A stretch of 64,000 nt of DNA from Coniferiporia sulphurascens (Eukaryota; Basidiomycota; Agaricomycetes; Hymenochaetales; Hymenochaetaceae), in the NCBI GenBank assembly GCA_002794785.1, contig NBBA01000010.1, positions 1,302,001 to 1,366,000 of the forward strand. The letters run 5' to 3'. The stretch's first letter is position 1, and every line of letters begins with the position of its first letter. A program made the translations under genes and the position numbers. This document shows, piece after piece, positions 49,321 through 59,522 of the stretch. The notes below the pieces were generated by a model. That model did not search any database, was not told where the DNA came from, and worked only from the letters and a program-made list of their open reading frames with translations.

Positions 49321-49997
49321 GCAGCAGATCCAGAGTAGTCTGAATTAAGTTACACCGGTCGTCACAACCGTCCGAAGACGTAGCAGCGAGCCTAGGTATG
49401 TCGCGAATTGACCTGAAGGGCGAACTTTTTCGTCAGTGGTCCTAAAGTGCCTCCCAGCACGCCGGCCAGTCCAGTTCTCCATCCAACCCACAGGCACATC
49501 TGCAGGACTTAGTTGATTAACGACGACCAAGGGCTCGCACCTTTGGCGTCATTATCGACCTTGTGCAAGGGGCAGACACAGAACCTGAAAACTTCAAAGA
49601 AAGCAAGGAAGTCCCCAGACATGCACGCAATGCAAGTGTGCGAGCCCCACCACACACTGCGGCACCTCCCCAGGCCTTATTGGGGTAAAGGCAGTGGACG
49701 ACCGTGCAAGTAGGAGGAACAAACCACATGAACGAAAACACACCCAGTCCCCACCATGCATCTCAAAGCCGTCCGACACGGCGACACCCTCACCTCTCGT
49801 GAGAATCTTTGGGCGAAGAAAACAAATTGGCTGTCTTGTTGGTACATGGCTCGAACGTTGGTGTTCGGACTCGGCTGGAGTCGATCGGGGGGGATTGAAA
49901 TACTCAGACCTTGGCCCGCTCACGAAGGAAGGCGAGCGATACACGTAGTGCACCGTCGCCGTGGACGTTGTGAGCATCGCGACCTTGGATCTGCTGC
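49321..49997 (-). repeat. Repeat unit D, 677 bp
   Basis: Bounded by GCAGCAGATCC (49321) and GGATCTGCTGC (49997). The core is of the short type shared with unit E (AACTTCAAAGAAAGCAAGGA near 49590 and its E counterpart near 50550). The TATA-like motif reads CTATAAATATG at about 50029; a T6 run is present on the minus strand just beyond the left end. Confidence 0.85.
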
Positions 49998-50271
49998 AGG
50001 TGGGTGGAGAAGAAGAATATCTGTCCACTATAAATATGCTCCCGGGGACTGCCTGATTGGGACTTCAAGGCGAGGGCCAAATCTCGTTCAATATTAATAC
50101 GTAGTATACAAGTTCGGATAGACAGTACACATTGAACTAAACTGCAACAGCGTCGATGTCAGTAATCAACATTTGTAGCAAATGATGAGCTCAGCATACG
50201 GATCGCGAGTTTCGAGATTCAGCATTCTAGACTCACGAAGAGTCAGCAGGAGGGAAAAAATTGCCATCGCA

Positions 50272-50946
50272 GCAGCAGATCCAGAGTAGTCTGAATTAAG
50301 TTACACCAGCCGTCGCAATTGTCCGAAGACACAGCGGCGTGCCCTAGGTGTGTCGCGAATTAAGCTAAAGGGCGAAAATTCCCATCAGTGGTACTGAAAT
50401 GCCTCCCAATATGCCGGCTGGTCCTGTTCTCCGTGACTCGTCCGACTCTCTCTCTACAATGTGTAATTGTATAATGAAAACCAAGGGCTCGCACCTTTGG
50501 GTTCATTACCAATCTCTTGCAGCAGAGACAGACACAGAACTCGAGAACTTCAAAGAAAGCAAAGAAGTTCCCAAACACGCACGCAGTGCAAGTGTGCGAG
50601 CTCCACCGCGCACTGCGGCACCTCCCCGGGCCCATCAGGGTAAAGGCAGTGGACGGCCGCGCAAGTAGGAGGAATAAACCACGTAAACGAAAACACACCC
50701 GATCCCCGCCACGCATCTCAAAGCCGTCCGATAACCCTCCTCTCTTCGTGAGAATCTTTGGGCATGAAATCCGAACAGACTGTCTTGTTGGTACGTGACT
50801 CGAACGTTGATGTTCGGACTCGGCTAGAGTCGATCGAGGGGGATTGAAATACTCAGACCTTGGCCCGCTCACTAGGAAAGGCGAGCAGCACACGTAGTGC
50901 ACTTTCGCCGTGGACGTTGTAAGCATCGCGACCTTGGATCTGCTGC
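50272..50946 (-). repeat. Repeat unit E, 675 bp
   Basis: Bounded by GCAGCAGATCC (50272) and GGATCTGCTGC (50946), nearly the same length and core as D. TATATATG lies about 35 bp to the right and a T6 run (50255-50260 as A6 on plus) to the left. The spacer on its right is the A-B type and has been split by TIR element 2. Confidence 0.85.
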
Positions 50947-51040
50947 AGATGATGGAGAAGATGGAGATACGTGCCAAAATATATATGATTCCGGGGACTG
51001 CCTAATACGGAAAGCTTGTGTCTCGAGCATAGTCTAAATA

Positions 51041-51707
51041 CTATCGTATGACCCCTATTACAAAACTTTTGTATTTTGCTTCCACAGCACTCAAAACTCA
51101 GTAATTGATCCCTGGATCTGGTATGGAAACAGCTACATGTATTCTATATCTACTTCAGGTTTTTAAGTACCACTTTGTAAGCTGGAACCCTTAGAATAAT
51201 GGTGTCCCCCTCATGCAAAATGGCTGTCACGAACTGTCATGCATATTTTGACACTCCGACAGCTTGGCGGTTACATAAAGTAGTGTTGACTACAAGGAAT
51301 TTGTTATCTGAGATCGAAAAAAGGTGCAATGCCGGATGCATTCTGTCACCGTTTGTCACCTTTCGAACATTATGCTCTCTCCCTGTGCACCACAATATTT
51401 AATTACACTCGGAGTAGTGGAGTAGTACACCCTAGCATGTAATATGTATGACCCTGCAAAAAAATCGCTGATAAAATTACTTGTCGTGCAAGCCGGCAGC
51501 CTTCCAAGGGCTCTTCACGGTTGCAAAACAAGTATTTTGATCGTGGCTTCACGACAATGCAGTATTTTGCTGCGATGCTATCATACCCATTTTTTATAGT
51601 TCACTTAGCACTCATATGAAGTTTTTCGGCGGTAATTTGGTTGTGTGTAAACCTGGGATAGTGATTTTGTGGGTAGGGGTCCCTTTGCAATAGGGGTCAT
51701 ACGATAG
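51041..51707. mobile_element. Short TIR element 2 (MITE-like), TA target duplication
   Basis: A 667-bp insertion in the E-F spacer. Its ends are near-perfect inverted repeats of about 24 bp: CTATCGTATGACCCCTATTA at the left and, at the right, TAGGGGTCATACGATAG read in reverse complement. TA flanks both sides (51039-51040, 51708-51709). Spacer sequence resumes with ACTCAGAACGCAAAAATGAA as in the A-B spacer. No transposase frame is present. The TIR sequence is unrelated to that of element 1. Confidence 0.85.
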
Positions 51708-51961
51708 TACCACTCAGAACGCAAAAATGAATAACTTATCTCGCAGGATCGTGTCGATATACTCCCAGAAATGCAGTTTGAAAACATTTACACAGGTCGA
51801 GCAAAAGACTGATCATAAACAAGAATAGTCCGTAACAATGACCTCTCGCATACAAGATTCAGTCGTCTACATCTAGCTATGCATACGGCAATCCATCTAT
51901 AAACGCAAGAACAAATCTAGACTCACGAAGAGTCGGTGACGAGGAAAAAATTGCTACCACA

Positions 51962-52647
51962 GCAGCAGACCCAGAGTAGTCTGAATCGAGTTACACTAGC
52001 CACCCGTCCGAAGACATGGCATCCTAGGCGTGTCGCGAATTGAGCTGAAGGGCGAAAGTCCCTGTCAGTGATCCTTAAGTGCCCCCCAATACGCCGGCCA
52101 GTCCAGTTCTCCGTCCGACTCGCCACTTGTAGGTAGACTATCGCAGATATTTCGCTAAGTCAAATCTGCCCACAGCGTCCACTCTAAGAGTAAGACGTCA
52201 TGGGGGGTAAGTGCGAAGGAAGAACCAGAGAATTCCAAAGAAATCGAAGGAATTCTCAGATGTTTCACGCAAGGTGTGGGCTACTCCATCGCAGGCATGG
52301 TGCCCCACTAGTGACCTGCGCTGCCTTCCCAGAGGGATAAAGGCGGGTACCGACTGATGCGACCGAGAGGCACAGACCACATGAACAGAAACTCACCCGA
52401 TCCCCGTCACGAATCCCAAAGCTGTCCGATACCCTCATCTCTTCGCGAGAGTCTTAGGGCGAAAAAAAAGTACGAACTGGCCGTCTTGCTGGTACGTGAC
52501 TCGATCGTTGTCGATCGGACTCGGCTGGAGTCAATCGAGGGGGATTAAAATACTCAGACCTTGGCCCGCTCGCGATAAACGGCGAGCAACGCACGAAGTG
52601 CGCCGTCGCAGTGTACGTTGCGAGCATCGCGACCTTGGATCTGCTGC
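51962..52647 (-). repeat. Repeat unit F, 686 bp
   Basis: Bounded by GCAGCAGACCC (51962) and GGATCTGCTGC (52647). The core is of a third type (GTGCCCCACTAGTGACCTGC near 52300) that is shared, inverted, with the lone copy at 62558-63247. ATATATGC lies about 40 bp to the right, only 135 bp before the Cue3 start codon. Confidence 0.85.
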
Positions 52648-52824
52648 GAAAGGTGCTGGGGGATGAGAAGACGGAAGGGTCGCAAATATATGCATTTTTT
52701 CGCGGTGACATTTATTATGTCATATTATGTCACGTCTTTCACCGTCACGGTTCGGAGCCTAAGGATGACTCCGAGTCCGAGTTAGCAGTACGGTCGAGGA
52801 CACAAGCACTGGAAAATTCCAACG

Positions 52825-55060
52825 ATGACGGTAAAACTAGTAGACATCCATTCACTTCCTATATGTCCATCGTTCAGCACGATACGCAGCCTACCTCCTT
52901 CGCAGCAGGCAACCATCCTCGACCATGTTTCCTCGACCCTGCAGCATGCCATCTCGCTTCCTGATGACAAACTTTCTAAACTATCGTGCAGCGACTTCAT
53001 CGCCTCATACGCAAGGGATGGTGCAACAGAGGCCCTCAATACCCTTATTTTCTCGGATGGAAAACGCGACTCAATTCGGAGGTCACCTGTGGAGAGGCTC
53101 ATTCGCAAGCGTGTCTTGGCCCTGGCACGACGTCTAGCAGCCTTGCCGCAGGCTGGGGGGCTCTCTTTACGGATCATATTGGATATATGCGTCATGTATG
53201 GTCCCCTGAACTCATCCAAAGTTTCCGGCTTGCTAGAGGTAGCAGCGAAGTCAAATTCGATGCTGCTACAGGATATCCAAAATTCCGCTACGCCATCCTT
53301 CTCTATGCTTTTACTTTCTTCGGACTCCGGTCTGCACGCACTACGAAAGACAATCCATTGCCTAAAATGCCTCATCCAGAGCTCCCCTTCTGCAGTTCTC
53401 GATGTGTTCGCGCGGAACAACGAATTCGTGCTCGCTTTGGCAAAGTGCTACGACACGCGTCTCTCCGCAATCGCGGCCGGATATGGTGGCATATCTCTCG
53501 AACGGGCCGATGATACTGATACGACGACAATGTGGGTGGGCTGCAAGGTCGCGTTAATTGATTGCTTCCACATCTTGCTTGAGCACATCCTCAAGGGAGT
53601 GCGTACGGATCCGCGCAGCAACGCCGAACGTGCATTCGACCTTGTCTTCGCACTCCTTCATCTACTATCCACGTCCGCGCAGACCTCTGTACCGCAGATA
53701 CCGTTCCTTAACCGTACGCTCATCGCAGACTACCAGGAAGCCTATTCGCTTTCGTCGACGTTGGCTACTGTCCTCGCTAATAGCGATGACCCTCGGCTCG
53801 ACGTCCTCGAAATGACATTGAAGTCTTTCGAGTCGGAGAGCGATACGAATGACAAAATCGGTGCCATTAAATTCCTCCTTCGCTCGGACGGAGCCGCTCC
53901 AGGTATCGACTACCGCGGGACTGGCACGGCGAAGGGCAAGACTCGCGCACCTGCACCCCCCGAACCTGACGCAGACCTCGATGCAGCAGTATCGAGTGTA
54001 CTAGACATCTTACCGGACTACGAGCCTAGTTACATACGTCAGCTTCTCGTCTTACCTCAGTACTCGGGAAACGCAGAGCAAGTCATAGCAGCCCTACTCG
54101 AGGGGGACGCTCCCGCGCCTTCTGCGCTGGGACCCGAACCAGAGCCCATATCCAAGCCATCTCCTGTGCCGTCGATTCCAGCTCCGGTCCCAATAGAAGT
54201 GTATGCAGAACGTAGGAATGTGTTCAGTGAAATGTCGATAGACCCTACCAGCGTAAACGTCGGCAAGCGGCGCGGCGATGCGGACGGTGTGCTGCAGGAT
54301 CGCGCGTTCCTTGATCAAATGAAAGCGGACATCCTACGGCGGGCGGCAGAGCTTTCGGAATCAGATGAGGAAGATGTTGCGTTCGATGACGACCTCGATG
54401 GCGCACTGGATGGGCAGATCAAGGTCGCCGGCGATGGAGAGGAGAGTGACGAAGATGGGAGCGACGAGGCTGAGCCAGAGGAGGCACGGACGCCCGAGAC
54501 GATCTGCGAACTCGCGTATATCAAAGATCCGAAAGTCTTCGACCGCGATGCAAACACTCGCCGCTCGAAGGCACGCGCTGATCTTAAGGCTCAAACAGGA
54601 TGGGGCGACGAGCAGATCGAGGGTTGGCGTGTCATGTTAGAGAGAAACGTAGGCATTGAAATTCCCCCATTTCTCCCCGGGTTTCTTTCACGATTTTTTA
54701 TAATTTCGTTTTATGTTATTTTAGCCGAGGAAGGATAAGATACTCCAGAAACACGAGTTTGCGGGAAACAGGCGGGGTACTGGCTCGCCCGCGCCCGGCC
54801 CCTCTACTGGACACCAAGACGGGGGCGGAAGCCGAGGCGGACGTGGGCGCGGGCGTGGACGAGGCGGACGAGGAGGGGGTGGCAGGGGTGGAGGCGGTGG
54901 AGGCGGTGGAGGTAGTGGTGGGGGAGCGAGTGCGGGTGGGGATGCAAGAGAGCGTGCTTGGAAAGACAAAAATAAGTCAAGGCAGGCAAATCATAATCGC
55001 AAGAGGGGCCATGACCGGAAGATGGCGAGGGGAGGGGCGGTTCTAGGGCCATCAAGCTAG
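52825..55060 (+). CDS. cue3: CUE-domain protein Cue3/ASCC2 (ribosome quality control)
   Basis: Homologue of yeast Cue3 and human ASCC2, a ubiquitin-binding subunit of the RQT/ASCC complex that splits collided, ubiquitinated ribosomes. Two exons, 52825-54648 and 54725-55060, give 719 residues. The N-terminal 330 residues form a helical domain (RLIRKRVLALARRLAALPQA, LLLSSDSGLHALRKTIHCLK, CKVALIDCFHILLEHILKGV). The CUE domain reads VLDILPDYEPSYIRQLLVL...NAEQVIAALLEG at about residues 390-430. Downstream are RNVFSEMSIDPTSV and DRAFLDQMKADILRRAAELS, an acidic stretch, DPKVFDRDANTRRSKARADL and WGDEQIEGWRVMLERN, then after the intron a Gly/Arg-rich RGG-type tail. The ATG lies only 178 bp from repeat unit F. 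Confidence 0.86.
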
Positions 55061-55310
55061 TATGATATCCTTGCGGCTTGCGATACTCACAACATTGGTC
55101 TTTTTTTAAAATCAGGATAGATGTAATTACCGTTGGGAGGTTACCACAATGTAAACATGACAACCAACGTGCACGGAAATAAATAGCACTTTACAGGTAT
55201 TGAACTTTACACCCACACATCAGCTTGGTGGAAGACACACGCACTACCGCCAAGTCTCAAGCGGCTCGTTATTGCTACAAAATCAATCGCTACATTTCCG
55301 TGTACTGTAC

Positions 55311-57274
55311 TTATTCGCCCTGGTCCATGCTCCTACCACAAACGATGAACTCCCCATGGCGCGAACCCTTGCGCAGGTTGAGCCGGCTAAGTTCGACATT
55401 GTTAAGCGCAAAAGTGGTGTGTACGGAAAGTTCATCTGCGAGTCCGTGTAGGTTGAAAAGCAGATGCGAGGCGCAGATCGAGAGGATGGCAGGCAGAAAT
55501 CTGTTTTGGGGAAAGAGAGGGTATACATATTAGTCTTTTCCTTAGACGTTTACTTGAGCACTTAGAATATCTCCGCTACATACCCGGAAAATATAGCAGG
55601 GAAAGAGACCTGTAACGCGAAGTAGGCATTTGAAGACTGGCCTATGGGGTATATTCGTACTCACATCCGGATGATTTTGCAACGCACTACCGACGACACC
55701 AAAGCCCACACAGACTGTTGGAAGAGAAAGGGTGAGAATGCACCTAGTCTCACCAGATAAAACGTGTCGGATAGGTCTTACCGCAGACACTCAGGTAAAA
55801 CATACATCCACTGGAACGAAACAAAATTCAGCGAAAAATTCGGAGCTATAAGCTGTATCCATTGGCCCAGACTTTCACTCCATAACTTACTCTCTAATCA
55901 GACATTTCAACAGCATATTTTTGTATTCGCTCTCGTGGAGGGGACGTATAACGCGCACGAGAGTTAATACCACAAGAACAGCTAAAAGAGTGTAAAAGCC
56001 TTGAGCTAGAATATCGATTCGGACTACCTGAAAACAGCGTTACACACTTTCCATGACCTGAAAACGGGTTGAGCTCAAGTCAGCTATAGTCAAGACGTCG
56101 CAATAAGATGGTTGAAGACTGACGAATGTGGGCACGAGCATGGCTAAAAATGATTCGGTCAATAGTGAAATTGAAGCGGGGAAGCAGGGCAACCAGAAGC
56201 ATACCCCAATACAGGTGAGAGTTAGAGCCTGCGCTAACATCAAAACATCCGCGCAATGGAACTATGAGGGGAGTCAGATATATGATGGACCTTAACGAAA
56301 CGTAGCGAAGGACACTTACTTGGTAATGTGACCGCATCGGTATCCTTATTGTTTGTGTACCTGATATTAGCACTCCAGAATCCAGTTGAACCATAAGATG
56401 CACCTTCATCACGAAGCCGAATATGATGGATACAATCACGATGCAAAGGGAGAAGAACAGAAGAACGGAACGTTGTACGGCTTGCTTCCACGTCCATAAA
56501 TGTACAACCCGGACCACCAGTATTGCTGATGCCACGAACACAACAGAGTTAGGGTAAATTAAGCTGCGCGGTCCCTCGCAAAATTGCACAATCGTGCGTA
56601 CCATCCATGATGATCAACTCGAAAACAGTCGAAGTCGAAGTCAGCAACATGGTCTTGAGACAACTGGCAATCAATTCAGCAGTCAGATAGCAGAACATAA
56701 AGCCGTCGTGGGAAGCATACAACTGCTTGACATCAGAATGGTTTGATATCAAGAGACATAAAATTGGCTTACTTCATGAGATGGTAGAGGACGAAAGAAC
56801 CCTGAAGGAACATATGTAGTCCATGATTATCCCGTGTGATCCTTCTGACTTACAAGCTAGTACAACGCTGCAAGCCTCGTCAGGGTCGTCTCAATTTCGG
56901 CCGGTTACTTGTCAGAAATATGGTTAAGTACTTGCAGAAAATTGGCCGGTGGGAGGTAACGATTCTAGTGTCCATCAGCTTGAGACTTCGTCAACTGACC
57001 GTTGAACCGAAATGCTTACAAGAAAAAACAGGATTCTTGTTGCAGAGAGCCCTCGCCTCCAGAATAGCTGGACCTGCCCTAGTCTAAGCCAAAGTTCGGA
57101 TCTTAGAAAATGACTTATTACCTCTTGCTCAAAAGTCAGGAGGTAATCATAGACAAGCAGCGTGAAGCAAGCAACAGCAAGGTATTTCGTAGACTGGAGG
57201 CTGTCAACTAATGCAAGTAGCGAGCCCGACGCCAGTAAAGACAAAAGTGGAGAGTCGGTGCTCATCTCGATCAT
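55311..57274 (-). CDS. DUF6533-family integral membrane protein
   Basis: A multi-helix membrane protein of the DUF6533 family, abundant in mushroom-forming fungi and of unknown function. Reading downstream on the minus strand: start MIEMSTDSPLLSLL (57274); helix and motif KYLAVACFTLLVYDYLLTFE, then after splicing LFWRRGLSATRILFFLNRYL (exons ending 57122, then 57067-57020 and 56964-56932); VFELIIMDAILVVRVVHLWT with the conserved LRVxxLW-type motif; ILAQGFYTLLAVLVVLTLVR; LIRDGCMFYLSVC with the family RDG motif; and FPAIFSGFLPAILSICASHL, with LFNLHG where the family has its LVLNLR-type motif. Stop at 55311-55313. About ten small exons are needed. The part between 56050 and 56330 is the least certain. 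The gene converges with Cue3. Confidence 0.75.
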
Positions 57275-57928
57275 ACTGAAGGAACTCAAAGAGGATTTCG
57301 AGGCCGGGAGGCACTAGTAATACAAGGACCGTGGCGCCAGTTGCAGGAAGGGTCTTATAGCAAAGTAAATCAGGCCAAAAAGGTGCAGTAAGCACGGTCA
57401 GATATCATCATACCCATCACATATACCCAGAATACGCAATTCTTCATCATGTACTGATCAAGGGACGAACGGTCAGCGTTCAATAATCGATCATAAGGAA
57501 ATGCTGCCGAGCAAGGCTGTGCCATTGATAATGACGCGAACTCCTCCAAGAGATAGTAAACTCGGGTGTTCGTGCTTCCCCGGATGGTGTGGGGCCTTGG
57601 GTCTTGCGTGTTGAATGTATGATAGGGAGTCAATATTGTTAGATGCTGGCTTTACCACGAGCACTCGTTGGAACTGCCGCGTTCATCGGTGACAGACCGC
57701 CAGAGAAGTTGGAAGTTGTTCCGTATCATAGTAAGTTGATAATGCTCGCTTGAAAGTACAACGACTCACTGGCTTCTCATGCGCAAGCGGTAAACGCATC
57801 TGACAAATGGGGAATGCAATTTGATTAAAAGTACAATGTTGGAATGCGAAAGAAGACATAATGCAATTATACATCACAGAAGAAAGCAATCCATTGAAGA
57901 AGAACATGACGAAAAAAGCAGGTAAGAT

Positions 57929-59344
57929 TCATGAGATGAAGACTTTCCTCAGCGCACTGAAATCGCACGTCATTCCGCTCCGTGGACAGGTAACCTGTCC
58001 ATCATTTCGCGCAGCCATGCTTTCAAGCGCAGCACGCGAATAAACGTGCCCGTTCGGGAATACCATCGGTGGGTTGTCCTCGTTCATAATTTTCCCGCTG
58101 AGAGCGCATACGATCGTCGAATTTACGTGGTGGCTCCAGGGTACCTCCTTCGCGAGCGTGCCAAGTCCCCGCGAGTCGCACACAGGGCAGTCGGCGTTCT
58201 TCGGATGGGCCGCGTTGTAGCACGTGGGAAGCTTGAGTGAGGCAAGTCCTCCGTATAGGGCGAGATGAAGCAGCGGCTCCGATGGGAGAGCGTTTAAATT
58301 GTACACAGAGAGACGAAAGGCGTGTACAAGCGTATCCCAACGCCCGGGATCGTATAAACGCTACAAAGATGTATCAACTGACGGGCCTGGAGCGGTCGTG
58401 GTAAAAGGAACATACCTTATATGGCCCGAAAGCAGAACGTTCCGGAAGGGCAAGTAAGGCGGAGGCTTGACGAATTTGCCGGAGATGTGTATCATGCCAG
58501 GATACAAGATGTTTCTTTGAATACGCTATTGCCTCGATACTATTTCCTTCCCGAGCGAGCTCGATATACTCTTGTAGGCGAAGATCAAACTCAAGCGTGT
58601 TCTTAGCCTTGCGAAGTGCCGCTTTGTTTTCGCTACACCACACAAGAGCTTCCGTGCAGCTATGCTCCCACAGTGCGTTCTCAATGCGATGAATATCCGA
58701 GAACAGGTCGATATCTACCAGTTTCTGCAAAGCGTGTGTTATTATTCATGAGGAAAACACATACGAAGGTAAGCCGACCTGTATGCCTTTCTCATCTGCA
58801 ATCTTTCTCGCGGTCTGTTCCTTCCCGTTCCTCAAGGCCCAATCGACCAACCATCTGTCGATTCTTGTGTCTGCCCAGTGATCGAAGCCAGGGTCGTCTC
58901 GGCTTTGGAAGCTCTCCAGGTCAGCAATATGCTGAAATCTTTCTCGCATGACCTCATGTGTGGGCACTTCGGAGTTTTCGTGGAGGTCAGAGAGCTTGGG
59001 AGTAATGCATGTTAGCAACTTGGACACGATGGATTCGAATATAGACACCTTGCGTTTCAGGCCTTCGACCCTCCCGATCATCGTATCTATCGACTTCAGC
59101 GCAGCGGATGCATCGTAATTAGACTTCGTCCGCCTCGACAGCTCCTTCGACACATTCTGGACCGCGCCGAGCTCTCGCTCAATGTACTTCTGAGATGTAC
59201 GAAATACCTTGCGACATGCTTCATAGGGTACCTACGTAGAACAGCATGTTTAATGTCAAACAAATTCATACATAAATCAGAGCATACCCTTGCAAAGGGT
59301 TGTTCGAACAATAATGCGCCTTCGGCGTTTACTTTGTTGCTCAT
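57929..59344 (-). CDS. fyv10: GID/CTLH E3 ligase subunit Fyv10 (Gid9/MAEA)
   Basis: Subunit of the GID/CTLH ubiquitin ligase, which in yeast degrades gluconeogenic enzymes and forms the catalytic RING pair with Rmd5/Gid2. Four exons, 59344-59288, 59231-58779, 58724-58416 and 58360-57929, give 416 residues. The N-terminal coiled coil (FRTSQKYIERELGAVQNVSK) is followed by a LisH-like segment (DRWLVDWALRNGKEQTARKI), a CTLH domain (HRIENALWEHSCTEALVWCS, LEFDLRLQEYIELAREGNS), a CRA region (LLALPERSAFGPYK joined to RLYDPGRWDTLVHAFRLSVY) and the atypical C-terminal RING (CALSGKIMNEDNPPMVFPNG, VTCPRSGMTCDF, ending VFIS). It is head-to-head with Str2, sharing a 178-bp intergenic region. Confidence 0.9.
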
Positions 59345-59522
59345 GTCGTCGTAGCCGGAGGACCAGCAGTGGCGGCGTAACCCCGCACGATGTGACTGCT
59401 ACCGATAGGGTCACGTGCCATCGCGGGCGGCCGACAACATCGGACCGAACGGCTTCACTTTTATCGACTACGTTCGCTATTCCATTCGATCTGATTGTAA
59501 AGGACGACTTTGGCGGGAAAAT
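59345..59522. promoter_or_regulatory. Bidirectional promoter of fyv10 and str2
   Basis: 178 bp between two divergent start codons (59344 minus, 59523 plus). It must supply both promoters unless the transcripts overlap. The only motif I note is a GGTCACGTG sequence (59409-59417) containing the CACGTG core bound by Cbf1-type bHLH regulators of sulfur genes; relevance to Str2 is inference. Confidence 0.5.

Noticed and set aside
45340..50977. Minus-strand open frames of 140-205 codons inside repeat units, sharing a SGPRSEYFNPPRS-type peptide
   Set aside because: The frame is open in units A, D, E and F but broken by in-frame stops in B and C and lost in G. Starts are not conserved and the composition is not protein-like, so these are treated as by-products of repeat similarity, not genes.
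44981..52647. CRISPR array or rDNA/tRNA cluster as explanation for the repeats
   Set aside because: Units are hundreds of bases long with 0.26-1.2 kb spacers, in a eukaryotic genome; no rRNA or complete tRNA structure was recognised.
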